64,000 nt of DNA, taken from positions 1 through 64,000 of the forward strand of contig CAMVDP010000006.1 in assembly GCA_947166275.1 (NCBI GenBank). The letters run 5' to 3'. A program made the position numbers and the translations under genes. Each line of letters opens with the position of its first letter. Positions within the stretch are counted from its first letter, which is position 1. The notes under the pieces were generated by a model. It was not told the origin of the DNA and searched no databases. It saw only the letters and a list, made by a program, of their open reading frames with translations. The stretch comes from an uncultured Clostridia bacterium. Lineage in GTDB: Bacteria; Bacillota; Clostridia; Oscillospirales; Ruminococcaceae. Positions 49,442 to 58,297 of the stretch are shown piece after piece.

Positions 49442-52072
49442 TCACTTTTTATCCACAGGTCTGACCACCGCCACAACGATCATCACTGCCGCAGCTGCAG
49501 CCGCCACAAGCAGTACGCTTATTATGATTATCGGTAACACAGGCGGCTCGGCAGGCTTGCTCACGGTGCTGTCAGCAGGCTCTGCGTCCGCAGCCTTGTA
49601 CTCTGTGACGACCGGCTTCCTATCCGCCGTCGTGAAAACATACTCCTCGGGACGAAGCTCCTTGATAAAGGTGTAATCATAACCCTCGACCTGCAGCTTC
49701 AGCTCGCTTGTGAGCTCTCCGCCCAGGTCATCCTCGGTCACGGTGTAGCTGTAGTCTATCGTCCTGCTCTCGCCGGGCTCAAGCTTCGCTATCTTGCCGT
49801 CATCCCCAAGGTCTGTGAGCGTGCAGGTTATCGTTATATCCTCGTAAGTGCCGTTACTGCTTTCATTTTTCAGCACTATGGTGCCTTTTATGACATCGCC
49901 CGCGTCATACACTTTCTTATCGGACTCGACGTTGTTATGAAGCTGAAGGATCTCGGCATAAGGATAGCTTCTTATCGGGAAGTTGTCATAGTCAAGGTTC
50001 GCCAAACCGAACGTTTCCGTATTGTACGTGTTATATATATCGATGATATCCCTGAGGTCTTTCCAGTCTTCCTTGTCTCCGTCCACAGCGCCGAGGAAGC
50101 TCTCGCCGCGGTTGACTATCATCACAGCGTACAGCGAGTTTTCAGCCTCAAATCCGTCGAGGGAGCCATGCCATCTGATGTAATCCTCTTCTGCGGCTTC
50201 TCTGTACGCATCGTTCGCAGTCTTGTTGGAAGCGCTGTTGATCTCGCAAACGTACATTCCATCCGCACGGGTGAGCTGAAGTACCACGGAGTACTTCTGC
50301 CCCGCGTTCATGATCACCGGGTTGTCAAGCTTCACCGTGTGATAGCCCTTGTATTCAAAGTCTCCCTCGCCCTCCGATACCTTTACACCGTCTGTGGGCG
50401 ATGACGCCCCGTCATTCAGCAGATACACGGAAAGCTTCGCGTTGAGCTCCGGAAGCGCGGTCATGATCCCGAGATCACGCACGACCTCCCAGCTTTCCGC
50501 GGTATACACGTTCGCCATGTACACCGGCGTGTCGCAGGTCGCCGTGGTATATGAAAACAACGGGAACATATCATAGATATCAAGGCTTCTTCCGATATCG
50601 CCGCTGTCGAACAGCAGGAATTCGTATGTTTCGGGTTCATCCAGACTCTGGTCATAATAGGACACCCAGAAATACCCGTCGCCGCCGTTGCCCCAGTAGT
50701 TCACGGCTGTGGGGTCGCTGTTGTCGGCGCTGCCCCATGAATTTCTTACTATCCACGCGCCGTCACCGCCTATAGTACCTTTCGGGTCTTTGAAGTACTC
50801 CTTCGGGAAGGTGTCGTCATAGCCAACGATGCAGACTGCGTGGTCAGCGCTGATGCAGCAGTTCCACGACTCCGGGTCGTTCGGATCGTAGTTCTGGTCG
50901 TATGTATAATGCGCCCATATCGCCGCGTCGTCAGGATACTCGGTAGGCTCGCCGTCCGCGGTAAGGAAGTTCAGATAAGATGACTCGTGATCAGTCCAGT
51001 CTCCGGGCAGAGTCTGATCCGCATGCAGATTTATCGCCACGCCCCTGCCCTTAAGCAGTTCATTCTTAATAGCTGTAGTCGCCGCCTCGTTATAGCAGTA
51101 CCCATCATCTCCATACACTGCGGGAGAAGGAAGTATATTCGATTCCTTCAGGAACAAACCCTGGAAGCGCTCGCTCTCGTCAAGCGACCAGTCGCCCGCT
51201 TCGGTGCGGTTATAGGTGTAAGTATAGTATTCGCCCGGGCCGTCACGATCGTCATAATTCTTCACACCGGGATGTTCCTTCTCGTACTGCGCGATAAACG
51301 CTTCCAGATCGCCTTTACCGGGTGCAACGCCGAACAGCTCATTGTCATAGTAATCCTCATAGCCGTTCTCGTCCACCTTTACTCTGCAGATATTGAGCTC
51401 CCATGTACCATCCTTGTTGAGATACGGTACATCGCACTCAAGCGCCGGTCCTATGAGCTCGGAGAACAGCACCGAGGCATAATGCGCAAACCCGCCCCAG
51501 TTGTACGGTACCAGCGTTTCCTCATCACTGTCTTTGCCGTCGTCAAGACACGAAAAATGGTAACCCTCGCCGACCTGCGAGCCGTAAATGGCAGGGTCGC
51601 CGGAAAGCGCAGTGTACGAGAACCACGCGAGATGCTTCTCAGAAAGGTCAACGAGCGTCTTCTCGTCCTCGGTCATCGTGTTGAAATCCAGCCCGAGGTC
51701 GTGCACGATGCTTATCTCCGATGCCGCGATCGCACCGAAGCTCCAGCAGGTGCCGAACGGTGTCTGGTTCCTTATCTCGGGGACATAGCACACTCCGTCC
51801 ACATCGCGAAGGTCAAACTTCTCGGGCAGCTGTTCGGTGCTTTGGGATGCTTCCCCACCTGTCTGAAGATCCTCCGTGACCCCCCAGTAAAGAAAGTCTG
51901 TGACAGCGTCGATCTTGCTGTCATAGTTATCTTTGATCGTAAATTCATCGCCGTAAAAATCCGTATCTTCATCCGGCGCAGCATGCGCGGCTGCCGGAGA
52001 TGCCGGCACGCACAACACACAGACGGCAGCAGCGGAAGCTGCCGCTGCTCTTACTGTACTTTTTCTCTTCAT
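49442..52072 (-). CDS. Surface papain-like (C1A) cysteine peptidase with C-terminal membrane anchor
   Basis: 876 residues. A signal peptide (about 1-31, ending PAAAHA) is followed by a short propeptide and the C1A domain: LPEKFDLRD, active-site Cys109 in NQTPFGTCWSFGA (oxyanion Gln103), His in SADHAVCIVGYDD and Asn in WIVRNSWG. After a lectin-like beta region (about 490-620) and an Ig-like domain, a membrane helix (VLPIIIISVLLVAAAAAAVMIVVAVV) and basic tail anchor it facing outward. Such enzymes degrade or process surface or environmental proteins. It is the last gene of a three-gene operon, five bases after the two-helix protein. Confidence 0.9.
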   Translation of the reverse strand: MKRKSTVRAAAASAAAVCVLCVPASPAAAHAAPDEDTDFYGDEFTIKDNYDSKIDAVTDFLYWGVTEDLQTGGEASQSTEQLPEKFDLRDVDGVCYVPEIRNQTPFGTCWSFGAIAASEISIVHDLGLDFNTMTEDEKTLVDLSEKHLAWFSYTALSGDPAIYGSQVGEGYHFSCLDDGKDSDEETLVPYNWGGFAHYASVLFSELIGPALECDVPYLNKDGTWELNICRVKVDENGYEDYYDNELFGVAPGKGDLEAFIAQYEKEHPGVKNYDDRDGPGEYYTYTYNRTEAGDWSLDESERFQGLFLKESNILPSPAVYGDDGYCYNEAATTAIKNELLKGRGVAINLHADQTLPGDWTDHESSYLNFLTADGEPTEYPDDAAIWAHYTYDQNYDPNDPESWNCCISADHAVCIVGYDDTFPKEYFKDPKGTIGGDGAWIVRNSWGSADNSDPTAVNYWGNGGDGYFWVSYYDQSLDEPETYEFLLFDSGDIGRSLDIYDMFPLFSYTTATCDTPVYMANVYTAESWEVVRDLGIMTALPELNAKLSVYLLNDGASSPTDGVKVSEGEGDFEYKGYHTVKLDNPVIMNAGQKYSVVLQLTRADGMYVCEINSASNKTANDAYREAAEEDYIRWHGSLDGFEAENSLYAVMIVNRGESFLGAVDGDKEDWKDLRDIIDIYNTYNTETFGLANLDYDNFPIRSYPYAEILQLHNNVESDKKVYDAGDVIKGTIVLKNESSNGTYEDITITCTLTDLGDDGKIAKLEPGESRTIDYSYTVTEDDLGGELTSELKLQVEGYDYTFIKELRPEEYVFTTADRKPVVTEYKAADAEPADSTVSKPAEPPVLPIIIISVLLVAAAAAAVMIVVAVVRPVDKK

Positions 52073-52077
52073 CTGTC

Positions 52078-52689
52078 TTATTCCGCAGTCACAGGTTCAA
52101 AACAGCCTGCCGTATTATCCTCGCTCCACTCTTCGCCCGTGTACCTGAACCACAGCCTTTCGCCGTCAGCAAGCACCATACCGAGCTCGTTCGTGCCGTC
52201 GCCGTCAGTGTCTTCAGCCTTGACCTCCCAGCTTTCAAGGTCGCTGTCGCTTGTGTTGATAATTGTCCCGATACGGTCGCCGTTCGAGCTGTTATACACA
52301 GCGTAGCCTTTCAGGTCGTCAAGCAGCGAAACACATACCGTGAGACCGTCATTTATCATATAGTCTTCGGAGTAGCTTCTCCAGGTACGCCAGTCGTCTC
52401 CGACTTCATCGCCTATCACGCCGTCGACATCAGGCTCTTCCTCCGGATCATCTTCCGTCACCAGCACCGGTACCGTCTCCTGTTCGATCGTGACATCCGC
52501 GGCAGGCTTGTTATGTATATAATCCACGAGTATCAGTGCGCACAGAGAAAGCACAACTCCCGCGACAGCCGCCAGCGCTCCGCATACTGTGAGGACTATG
52601 CCGGCGACCTTCTTTTTCAATACTATCAGCACAATGCCTGCCGCAAGTGCGATAACACCCACGACTGCAAGAATGATATACTGGATCAT
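52078..52689 (-). CDS. Two-helix membrane protein with extracytoplasmic domain
   Basis: 203 residues. Two N-terminal helices (about 4-22 and 29-57) joined by a short KKK turn place the C-terminal 140 residues outside. That region has an acidic linker (EDDPEEEPDVDG) and a beta-rich fold with KAEDTDGDGTNELGMVLADGERLWFRY, where DTDGDGTNE is a calcium-binding DxDxDG loop as in VCBS/FG-GAP repeats. No family recognised. It lies 11 bases after the SH3 lipoprotein and five before the peptidase, so a shared surface function is likely. Confidence 0.65.
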   Translation of the reverse strand: MIQYIILAVVGVIALAAGIVLIVLKKKVAGIVLTVCGALAAVAGVVLSLCALILVDYIHNKPAADVTIEQETVPVLVTEDDPEEEPDVDGVIGDEVGDDWRTWRSYSEDYMINDGLTVCVSLLDDLKGYAVYNSSNGDRIGTIINTSDSDLESWEVKAEDTDGDGTNELGMVLADGERLWFRYTGEEWSEDNTAGCFEPVTAE

Positions 52690-52700
52690 TGTGATCCTCC

Positions 52701-53831
52701 TTATTCTTCCACGCGCTTGAGATGCACAGCGCCGTCCTGACCGGAATAAAGGTCTTCAAGCGGGATATCTCCGGATACACCGAACGCGTTCCATAACGAA
52801 CCATTGTCAAAATAGAACGTATACCAGAATTCCTGCGCATTGTCCGGGTTAAGAGTGTATTCGAGCTTTACGCTGCCCGACGCGGAGTTGCCCTCGCTGT
52901 CGGTCGCAGTGAAGCTTCCGCTGTACAAGTCGCTGTCGGATGTTATCACGACCTTGCCGTTGTTGCTCTCATCATACCAGGTTCCCGAGAGTGCCGCTAC
53001 GCTGACACCGGATTCCGGCGGGTTCTTATACTCGTAGAAGCCGTACTCGTTAGGAGCAGCGGCATTGTCCGTACCCGCGACAGCGTTGCCGTTATCGGGA
53101 ACAAGACGCTCGATACCGTCCTGGCCGACGTAGAGGCAGCCGTCGGTGCGCTGATCCGGCGCAATTGCGGCACACGCCATAAACTGGTTGCCGCTCTCGT
53201 CATAGAACGAGAACCACGCTACTTTTGAGCCGTCGATATACTCTTCATAAGTTACGGCTACAGTTCCGCCGGTAAACGATTCGCCGTCTGTAGTGTAGGT
53301 GAATGTACCGTCCTCAGCAACTGTAAACAACCCTACCGGCACTCCGCGGTATCCCTCGGTATACGATGCGTCCTGCTGCTCATAGATCCAGCGGCCTGCG
53401 ATATCGGATACGGACGGAACATAATCCATGTCATAAGAAGGTATCTCACTTACGAGGTCAGCTTTGATGTAGCCGGTCTTACCGTCGAACACGGTAATAT
53501 ACCAACCGCTCTCACCGCTTTCGTAAACCTCGATCTGAGTCCATCCGGGGATCGTCGCAACTGCCTCGGAGCTCTCATCGGGAGCGATATATATATCCAC
53601 AGCATCGTCGCTGTTGACGCTTCCGCCGAACAGGCGCTCCTGACCGCTTACATCCGGAGCCGTCAGAGCTGCGGTCGTTTCGGCGGGAGCCTCCGATACA
53701 GTCGTTGTGGTCTCAGCAGCGGTCGTGGTAGTTGTCGCGGAAGCGGCAGCACCGCTGTTATTCTGCTGTGCACAGCCGGAAAGAAGCAGCGCACCGGCTG
53801 CGAGAATAAGGATTACAGCATTCTTTTTCAT
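52701..53831 (-). CDS. Lipoprotein with bacterial SH3-like domain
   Basis: 376 residues, lipobox LSGC (Cys20), then a Thr/Ala/Glu linker to about 60. Residues about 75-130 fit an SH3b module (VDIYIAPDESSEAVATIPGWTQIEVYE, then GWYITVFDGKTGYIKADLV), a fold that commonly binds cell wall. Two related beta-sandwich repeats follow (about 143-245 and 280-370), each starting with xGTW/GRW and containing a WFSFYD or WYTFYFD strand. First gene of the operon with the two-helix protein and the C1A peptidase; it may tether or assist the peptidase at the wall. Confidence 0.75.
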   Translation of the reverse strand: MKKNAVILILAAGALLLSGCAQQNNSGAAASATTTTTAAETTTTVSEAPAETTAALTAPDVSGQERLFGGSVNSDDAVDIYIAPDESSEAVATIPGWTQIEVYESGESGWYITVFDGKTGYIKADLVSEIPSYDMDYVPSVSDIAGRWIYEQQDASYTEGYRGVPVGLFTVAEDGTFTYTTDGESFTGGTVAVTYEEYIDGSKVAWFSFYDESGNQFMACAAIAPDQRTDGCLYVGQDGIERLVPDNGNAVAGTDNAAAPNEYGFYEYKNPPESGVSVAALSGTWYDESNNGKVVITSDSDLYSGSFTATDSEGNSASGSVKLEYTLNPDNAQEFWYTFYFDNGSLWNAFGVSGDIPLEDLYSGQDGAVHLKRVEE

Positions 53832-54024
53832 GGTCTTATGTCCTTTCAGATCAGTAGTGTTTGACCGTTTTCATCGGCCTCTGTAAATATAAACGCAAAA
53901 CGGCTGTTGTTGGTTTCGCAGTTCCGGGAGACATTACCGCATTTTGTTGCAAACGCACAATTTCCGCAACATATCTTCCTTCGTTTTGTGAAAATGCAAC
54001 AACCGCACCGTTATATTCTACCAT

Positions 54025-54053
54025 ATTATAGCAGTACCGCACACAAAAGTCAA
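54025..54053 (-). promoter_or_regulatory. Sigma-A promoter of the SH3 lipoprotein/peptidase operon
   Basis: Minus strand TTGACT (54048-54053), 17 bp, TATAAT (54025-54030). It leaves a leader of about 185 bases before the ATG at 53831, with no recognised riboswitch. Confidence 0.82.
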
Positions 54054-54085
54054 GACAAATCGCGCTACCGGACCTCACAAATATG

Positions 54086-56680
54086 TCACGCAATAAACAG
54101 CTTTTCCCCGTCCGCGTCGACCGTTACCGTCGAGCCGGGCGCGAGCGTGTCCGAAATTATCGCACGGGCTATCAGAGTTTCGAGCTTGTGCTGGATGAAC
54201 CGCTTCAGCGGACGAGCACCGTATACGGGATCATACCCGTTGTCGATGATGAACTGCTTTGCCGCGGGTGTCAGCGACAGCGTGAGCTGCTTGTCCTCAA
54301 GCCTCTTGCCGAGCGCTGCGGTCATAAGGTCGACTATACCGCCGATCTCGGTCTTGGTGAGCGGCTTATAGTACACGATCTCATCGAGACGGTTAAGGAA
54401 CTCGGGTCTGAACGACTGCTTCAGCAGCGCGTCGACCTGCTCTCTTGCCTCTGCGGATATCTCACCCCTGTCATTGATACCGTCAAGGATATACGGCGAG
54501 CCTAAATTCGATGTGAGTATGATTATCGTGTTCTTGAAGTCCACCGTGCGTCCCTGGCTGTCGGTTATGCGCCCGTCATCAAGCACCTGCAGGAGTATGT
54601 TGAACACATCCGGGTGCGCCTTTTCGATCTCATCGAACAGCACCACAGCGTACGGCTTGCGGCGTACCGCCTCGGTAAGCTGACCGCCCTCATCGTAGCC
54701 CACGTATCCGGGAGGCGCTCCGATAAGGCGGGAAACGCTGAACTTTTCCATATACTCGCTCATGTCTATGCGCACGATGCCGTTCTCGTCATCGAACAGC
54801 GCTTCCGATAGCGCTTTTGCAAGCTCGGTCTTGCCCACGCCTGTGGGTCCGAGGAACAGGAATGAGCCAAGAGGTCTGTTCGGGTCCTGTATTCCTGCAC
54901 GGGAGCGGATTATCGCTTCGCTGACCTTCTCAACGGCTTCGTCCTGTCCGATAACTCGCTTGTGCAGTATACCCTCCATGTTGAGCAGCTTCTCGCGCTC
55001 ACCCTCCATGAGCTTCGACACCGGTATGCCCGTCCAGCGGCAGATGATACGCGCTATCTCCTCCTCGGTCACCGCGTCACGCAGCAGAGTGTTTGTCTTT
55101 CCGTTCTCCGCCGTTTTCTCCGCTTCTTCAAGCTTTCTGCGAAGCTCGGGCAGCTTTCCGTACTGAAGCTCCGCCGCTTTGTTCAGGTCGTATGTGCGCT
55201 GCGCGGTCTCGATGTCCGCAGTGACCTGTTCGATCTGCTTACGGATATCCTGCACGGCGGTTATGGAGGTCTTTTCGTTCTCCCACTTTGCCTTCATTTC
55301 CTTGAACTTGTCGCGCATTTCCGAGAGCTCCTTCTGTATCTCAGAAAGATGCTCGATGGAAAGACGGTCATTTTCTTTTTTCAGCGCGGCTTCCTCGATC
55401 TCGTGCTGCATTATCTTTCGCGAGAGCTCATCAAGCTCCGACGGCATCGACTCCATTTCGGTCTTAATCAGCGCGCACGCCTCATCCACAAGGTCTATCG
55501 CCTTGTCAGGCAGGAACCTGTCGGAGATGTAGCGGTTAGATAGCGTTGCAGCCGCGATCAGCGCGTTATCGTGTATCTTCACGCCGTGGAACACCTCGTA
55601 GCGCTCCTTGAGTCCGCGGAGTATGGATATCGTGTCCTCGACGGTAGGTTCACTTACCAGCACGGGCTGGAATCGCCTTTCGAGCGCCGCGTCCTTTTCG
55701 ATGTACTGCCTGTACTCGTTGAGAGTGGTGGCACCGATGCAGTGAAGCTCACCGCGCGCCAGCATAGGCTTCAGAATGTTGCCCGCGTCCATCGCGCCGT
55801 CAGTCTTGCCTGCGCCCACGATAAGGTGCAGTTCATCGATGAACAGTATGATACGCCCGTCACTCTTCTTTATCTCCTGCAGCACCGCTTTCAGACGCTC
55901 CTCAAACTCACCGCGGTACTTCGCGCCCGCCACGAGAGCTCCCATATCGAGGGAGAATATGCTGCGGTCTTTAAGACCGGTAGGCACATCGCCGCGTACT
56001 ATACGTATCGCAAGCCCCTCAGCTATCGCGGTCTTGCCGACGCCCGGCTCACCTATCAGCACAGGGTTGTTCTTGCTCTTGCGCGAGAGTATGCGGATAA
56101 CATTTCGTATCTCGCTGTCACGGCCTATAACAGGGTCAAGCTTGTTCTGCCGCGCAAGCTCCACAAGATCCTGACCGTACTTCTTGAGCACATCATAGGT
56201 ACCCTCTGGATTGTCAGTCGTAACACGGGTATTGCCGCGCACCGTCCTTAACACTTCGAGGAACTTTGCTTTCGTTATACCGAACGCCGAGAATATCTCC
56301 TTCGTTTTGTCCTTTGCCTTCTCTATGAGACCGATGAACAGGTGCTCCACCGAGATGTACTCATCACCCATGTGCTTTGCGGTCTCTTCCGCCTCGTTCA
56401 GAGCACGGTCGGTATCCTGCGTGATGTATACCTCATCGGCGCGTCTGCCGCTGCCGGTCACCTTCGGAAGAGCAGCCACGCACTCCTCGGTACGCTCGCG
56501 CATCGCCTGCGCATCAACTCCCATTTTGACCGTAAGCTCGGGGATAAGCCCGTTCTCGTCTTCAAGCAGCGCAAGCAGGATATGGAGCTGGTCTATCTGC
56601 TGATTGGAATACTGCACAGCGATATTCTGTGCCTGCTGTATGACTTCCATAGATTTCTGTGTTAATTTGTTTGTATTCAT
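54086..56680 (-). CDS. clpB: ATP-dependent chaperone ClpB
   Basis: 864 residues. N-terminal Clp_N repeats ([23 protein letters not shown], then [15 protein letters not shown]); AAA1 with Walker [10 protein letters not shown] and Walker B ILFIDELH; a long middle coiled coil (about 410-525), which separates ClpB from ClpA/ClpC; AAA2 with [24 protein letters not shown] and sensor region SNLGS. No ClpP-binding IGF loop, so it is a disaggregase working with DnaK rather than a protease subunit. It lies 14 bases after a ribbon-helix-helix regulator gene in the same transcript. Confidence 0.97.
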   Translation of the reverse strand: MNTNKLTQKSMEVIQQAQNIAVQYSNQQIDQLHILLALLEDENGLIPELTVKMGVDAQAMRERTEECVAALPKVTGSGRRADEVYITQDTDRALNEAEETAKHMGDEYISVEHLFIGLIEKAKDKTKEIFSAFGITKAKFLEVLRTVRGNTRVTTDNPEGTYDVLKKYGQDLVELARQNKLDPVIGRDSEIRNVIRILSRKSKNNPVLIGEPGVGKTAIAEGLAIRIVRGDVPTGLKDRSIFSLDMGALVAGAKYRGEFEERLKAVLQEIKKSDGRIILFIDELHLIVGAGKTDGAMDAGNILKPMLARGELHCIGATTLNEYRQYIEKDAALERRFQPVLVSEPTVEDTISILRGLKERYEVFHGVKIHDNALIAAATLSNRYISDRFLPDKAIDLVDEACALIKTEMESMPSELDELSRKIMQHEIEEAALKKENDRLSIEHLSEIQKELSEMRDKFKEMKAKWENEKTSITAVQDIRKQIEQVTADIETAQRTYDLNKAAELQYGKLPELRRKLEEAEKTAENGKTNTLLRDAVTEEEIARIICRWTGIPVSKLMEGEREKLLNMEGILHKRVIGQDEAVEKVSEAIIRSRAGIQDPNRPLGSFLFLGPTGVGKTELAKALSEALFDDENGIVRIDMSEYMEKFSVSRLIGAPPGYVGYDEGGQLTEAVRRKPYAVVLFDEIEKAHPDVFNILLQVLDDGRITDSQGRTVDFKNTIIILTSNLGSPYILDGINDRGEISAEAREQVDALLKQSFRPEFLNRLDEIVYYKPLTKTEIGGIVDLMTAALGKRLEDKQLTLSLTPAAKQFIIDNGYDPVYGARPLKRFIQHKLETLIARAIISDTLAPGSTVTVDADGEKLFIA

Positions 56681-56694
56681 AAACTTACCTCCCT

Positions 56695-57357
56695 TTAAAA
56701 GATCATCTTTGCCGACTGCACATGCTCGGCATAGCGCCGGCGTATCAGTGACGCAGCAGTGCCGCGGTCGCCTATATGCCCGAAGTACAGCTTGACGAGC
56801 TCGTCTATCAGCTGTACATACTCCGAGAGCGCAGCGGCCACATCATCATCCGGCGGCATATCTCCGCCCGCGGGACAGCTGAACGCACGCACGAACCGTC
56901 CGTTATCGAAGGTATACGACACTTTTCCGGTTATGCGCTCGGAGATGAATTCGCGCTCTGTGTCCGCGAGCAGCAGCAGAAAGTCGCTGAACGCTTCGAC
57001 AAGCGGCTGTGAGCGGGTACGAAGCGACATACGCAGCTTGCCGAAAACTGTGTCGAAGTCGCGGTAAAGCTCGATACTGTAATTGATGACGGGGTTGTAC
57101 TTATAGCGCAGTGCCGAGCGCAATGCGAGTGACGTTTCCGAGGGTCTCGGCATGATCCTGAACACATCGCCGTTCATCAGCTGTTCTATCTCGCCGAAGA
57201 TATCGTTCATACGCTTTTCCGGGGTCACATACGATACCGCGTCTGCGAGCACGCTGTTAATATATGCCGAGCGGCTCATTCCTGCACGATGTGCGGCTCT
57301 GTCCACTGCCGCCACGACCTCGTCCGACAGCACAAGACTGTATACACTCTTATTCAT
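56695..57357 (-). CDS. Ribbon-helix-helix (CopG-like) regulator upstream of clpB
   Basis: 220 residues from the ATG at 57355-57357 (AAGGTGAG upstream); an in-frame ATG at 57375 is possible. Residues 1-45 are a ribbon-helix-helix DNA-binding domain: KSVYSLVLSDEVVAAVDRAAHRAGMSRSAYINSVLADAV. The remaining 170 residues are mostly helical (ALRSALRYKYNPVINYSIELYRDF, then a late QLIDELVKLYFGHIG), not recognised, and may sense a ligand or unfolded protein. Being cotranscribed with clpB, it is a candidate autoregulator of this heat-shock unit; no CIRCE element or CtsR site is present. Confidence 0.75.
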   Translation of the reverse strand: MNKSVYSLVLSDEVVAAVDRAAHRAGMSRSAYINSVLADAVSYVTPEKRMNDIFGEIEQLMNGDVFRIMPRPSETSLALRSALRYKYNPVINYSIELYRDFDTVFGKLRMSLRTRSQPLVEAFSDFLLLLADTEREFISERITGKVSYTFDNGRFVRAFSCPAGGDMPPDDDVAAALSEYVQLIDELVKLYFGHIGDRGTAASLIRRRYAEHVQSAKMIF

Positions 57358-57384
57358 CGGCTCACCTTCTTTCATTCCATCATC

Positions 57385-57413
57385 ATTTTAGCACCTTTCT
57401 AATAATTTGTCAA
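57385..57413 (-). promoter_or_regulatory. Sigma-A promoter of the RHH-clpB operon
   Basis: Minus strand TTGACA (57408-57413), 17 bp, TAAAAT (57385-57390). An AAGGTG-type direct repeat around the -10 and start region could be an RHH operator. Confidence 0.8.
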
Positions 57414-57501
57414 GCTTTTTATATAATTTTATCTGCATTTTCTTAAAAAATATCACAAAGTTCTCGTTCAGGCACTCTCCCAGGCACCCGCAAGCCGCAT
57501 T

Positions 57502-57518
57502 TTTACACGAATTTTACA
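57502..57518 (+). promoter_or_regulatory. Pho-box-like direct repeat
   Basis: TTTACA (57502-57507) and TTTACA (57513-57518) are separated by five bases, the 11-bp period recognised by PhoB/PhoP dimers, upstream of a PhoB/PhoR-like operon. Suggests autoregulation. Confidence 0.5.
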
Positions 57519-57548
57519 GAATCAGGGCGAAAAAAGTCGCGTTTTATA

Positions 57549-57577
57549 TGTACAATTCGTCCCAAATGTGTTATTAT
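57549..57577 (+). promoter_or_regulatory. Probable promoter of the phoB/phoR-like operon
   Basis: TGTACA (57549-57554), 17 bp, TATTAT (57572-57577). The weak -35 is as expected for an activator-dependent promoter; a TATAAT at 57592 has no -35. Confidence 0.4.
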
Positions 57578-57616
57578 ATAGTATGGATATTTATAATAAC
57601 GCTTACGGAGGTTGTT

Positions 57617-58297
57617 ATGATATACTGTGTGGAAGATGACTCGGCTATACGCGAGCTTATAATCTATACCCTCAACGCCGCAGGATATACCGCCAGAGGC
57701 TTTGATTCCGGCGAGGAATTCTTCGAGGGCTGCAGGGGCGAATCGCCCGACCTTGTGCTGCTCGACCTTATGCTGCCCTGCGAGGACGGTATATCCATAC
57801 TGAAAAAACTGCGCCATGACGAGCGCACCGCAGACCTTCCGGTCATAATCGCAAGCGCAAAGGGAAGCGAGTATGACAAGGTGACCGGTCTTGATTCCGG
57901 AGCCGACGACTACCTCGTCAAACCATTCGGAATGATGGAGATGATATCACATATCAAAGCGGTATTGCGCCGCTGCGGCAGCAGACAGTACGCCGATACC
58001 GGCATACTGCGTACAGCGGGACTGGCAATAGACACCGCCAGCCATACCGTGACCGCGGACGGCAAGGAGTTAAGGCTCACCCTCAAGGAATACGAGCTGC
58101 TCAAATGCTTCATGGAAAATCCCGACACGGTAATGACCCGCGACAAGCTGTTCGGGATAGTCTGGGGAAGCGACCTCGCAGGTGAAACCCGCACTGTCGA
58201 TGTTCACATCGGCACGCTTCGCACCAAGCTCGGCGGGTACGGCTCGATGATACACACCGTTCGCGGCGTGGGCTACCGCATGGAGCGCAGAAAGTGA
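57617..58297 (+). CDS. OmpR/PhoB-family response regulator
   Basis: 226 residues from the ATG at 57617 (GGAGG five bases upstream). Receiver at 1-118: acidic pair VEDDS, phospho-acceptor Asp in LLDLMLPCEDG, Ser in ASAKGSEYD, Lys in LVKPFGM. Winged-helix DNA-binding domain at about 130-226: LRLTLKEYELLKCFMENPDTVMTRDKLF, then TRTVDVHIGTLRTKLG and VRGVGYRME. With the kinase overlapping by 4 bp and a Pho-box-like repeat upstream, a PhoB/PhoP role in phosphate response is likely but not proven. Confidence 0.9.
   Translation: MIYCVEDDSAIRELIIYTLNAAGYTARGFDSGEEFFEGCRGESPDLVLLDLMLPCEDGISILKKLRHDERTADLPVIIASAKGSEYDKVTGLDSGADDYLVKPFGMMEMISHIKAVLRRCGSRQYADTGILRTAGLAIDTASHTVTADGKELRLTLKEYELLKCFMENPDTVMTRDKLFGIVWGSDLAGETRTVDVHIGTLRTKLGGYGSMIHTVRGVGYRMERRK

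Noticed and set aside
53851-54024. Short frame in the leader of the SH3 lipoprotein operon (MVEYNGAVVAF start)
   Set aside because: Its ATG overlaps the -10 region of the promoter and has no ribosome site; more likely untranslated leader.
57385-57413. CIRCE (HrcA) element at the clpB operon
   Set aside because: Only one imperfect half (TTAGCACCT) is present; the inverted second half at the nine-base spacing is missing.
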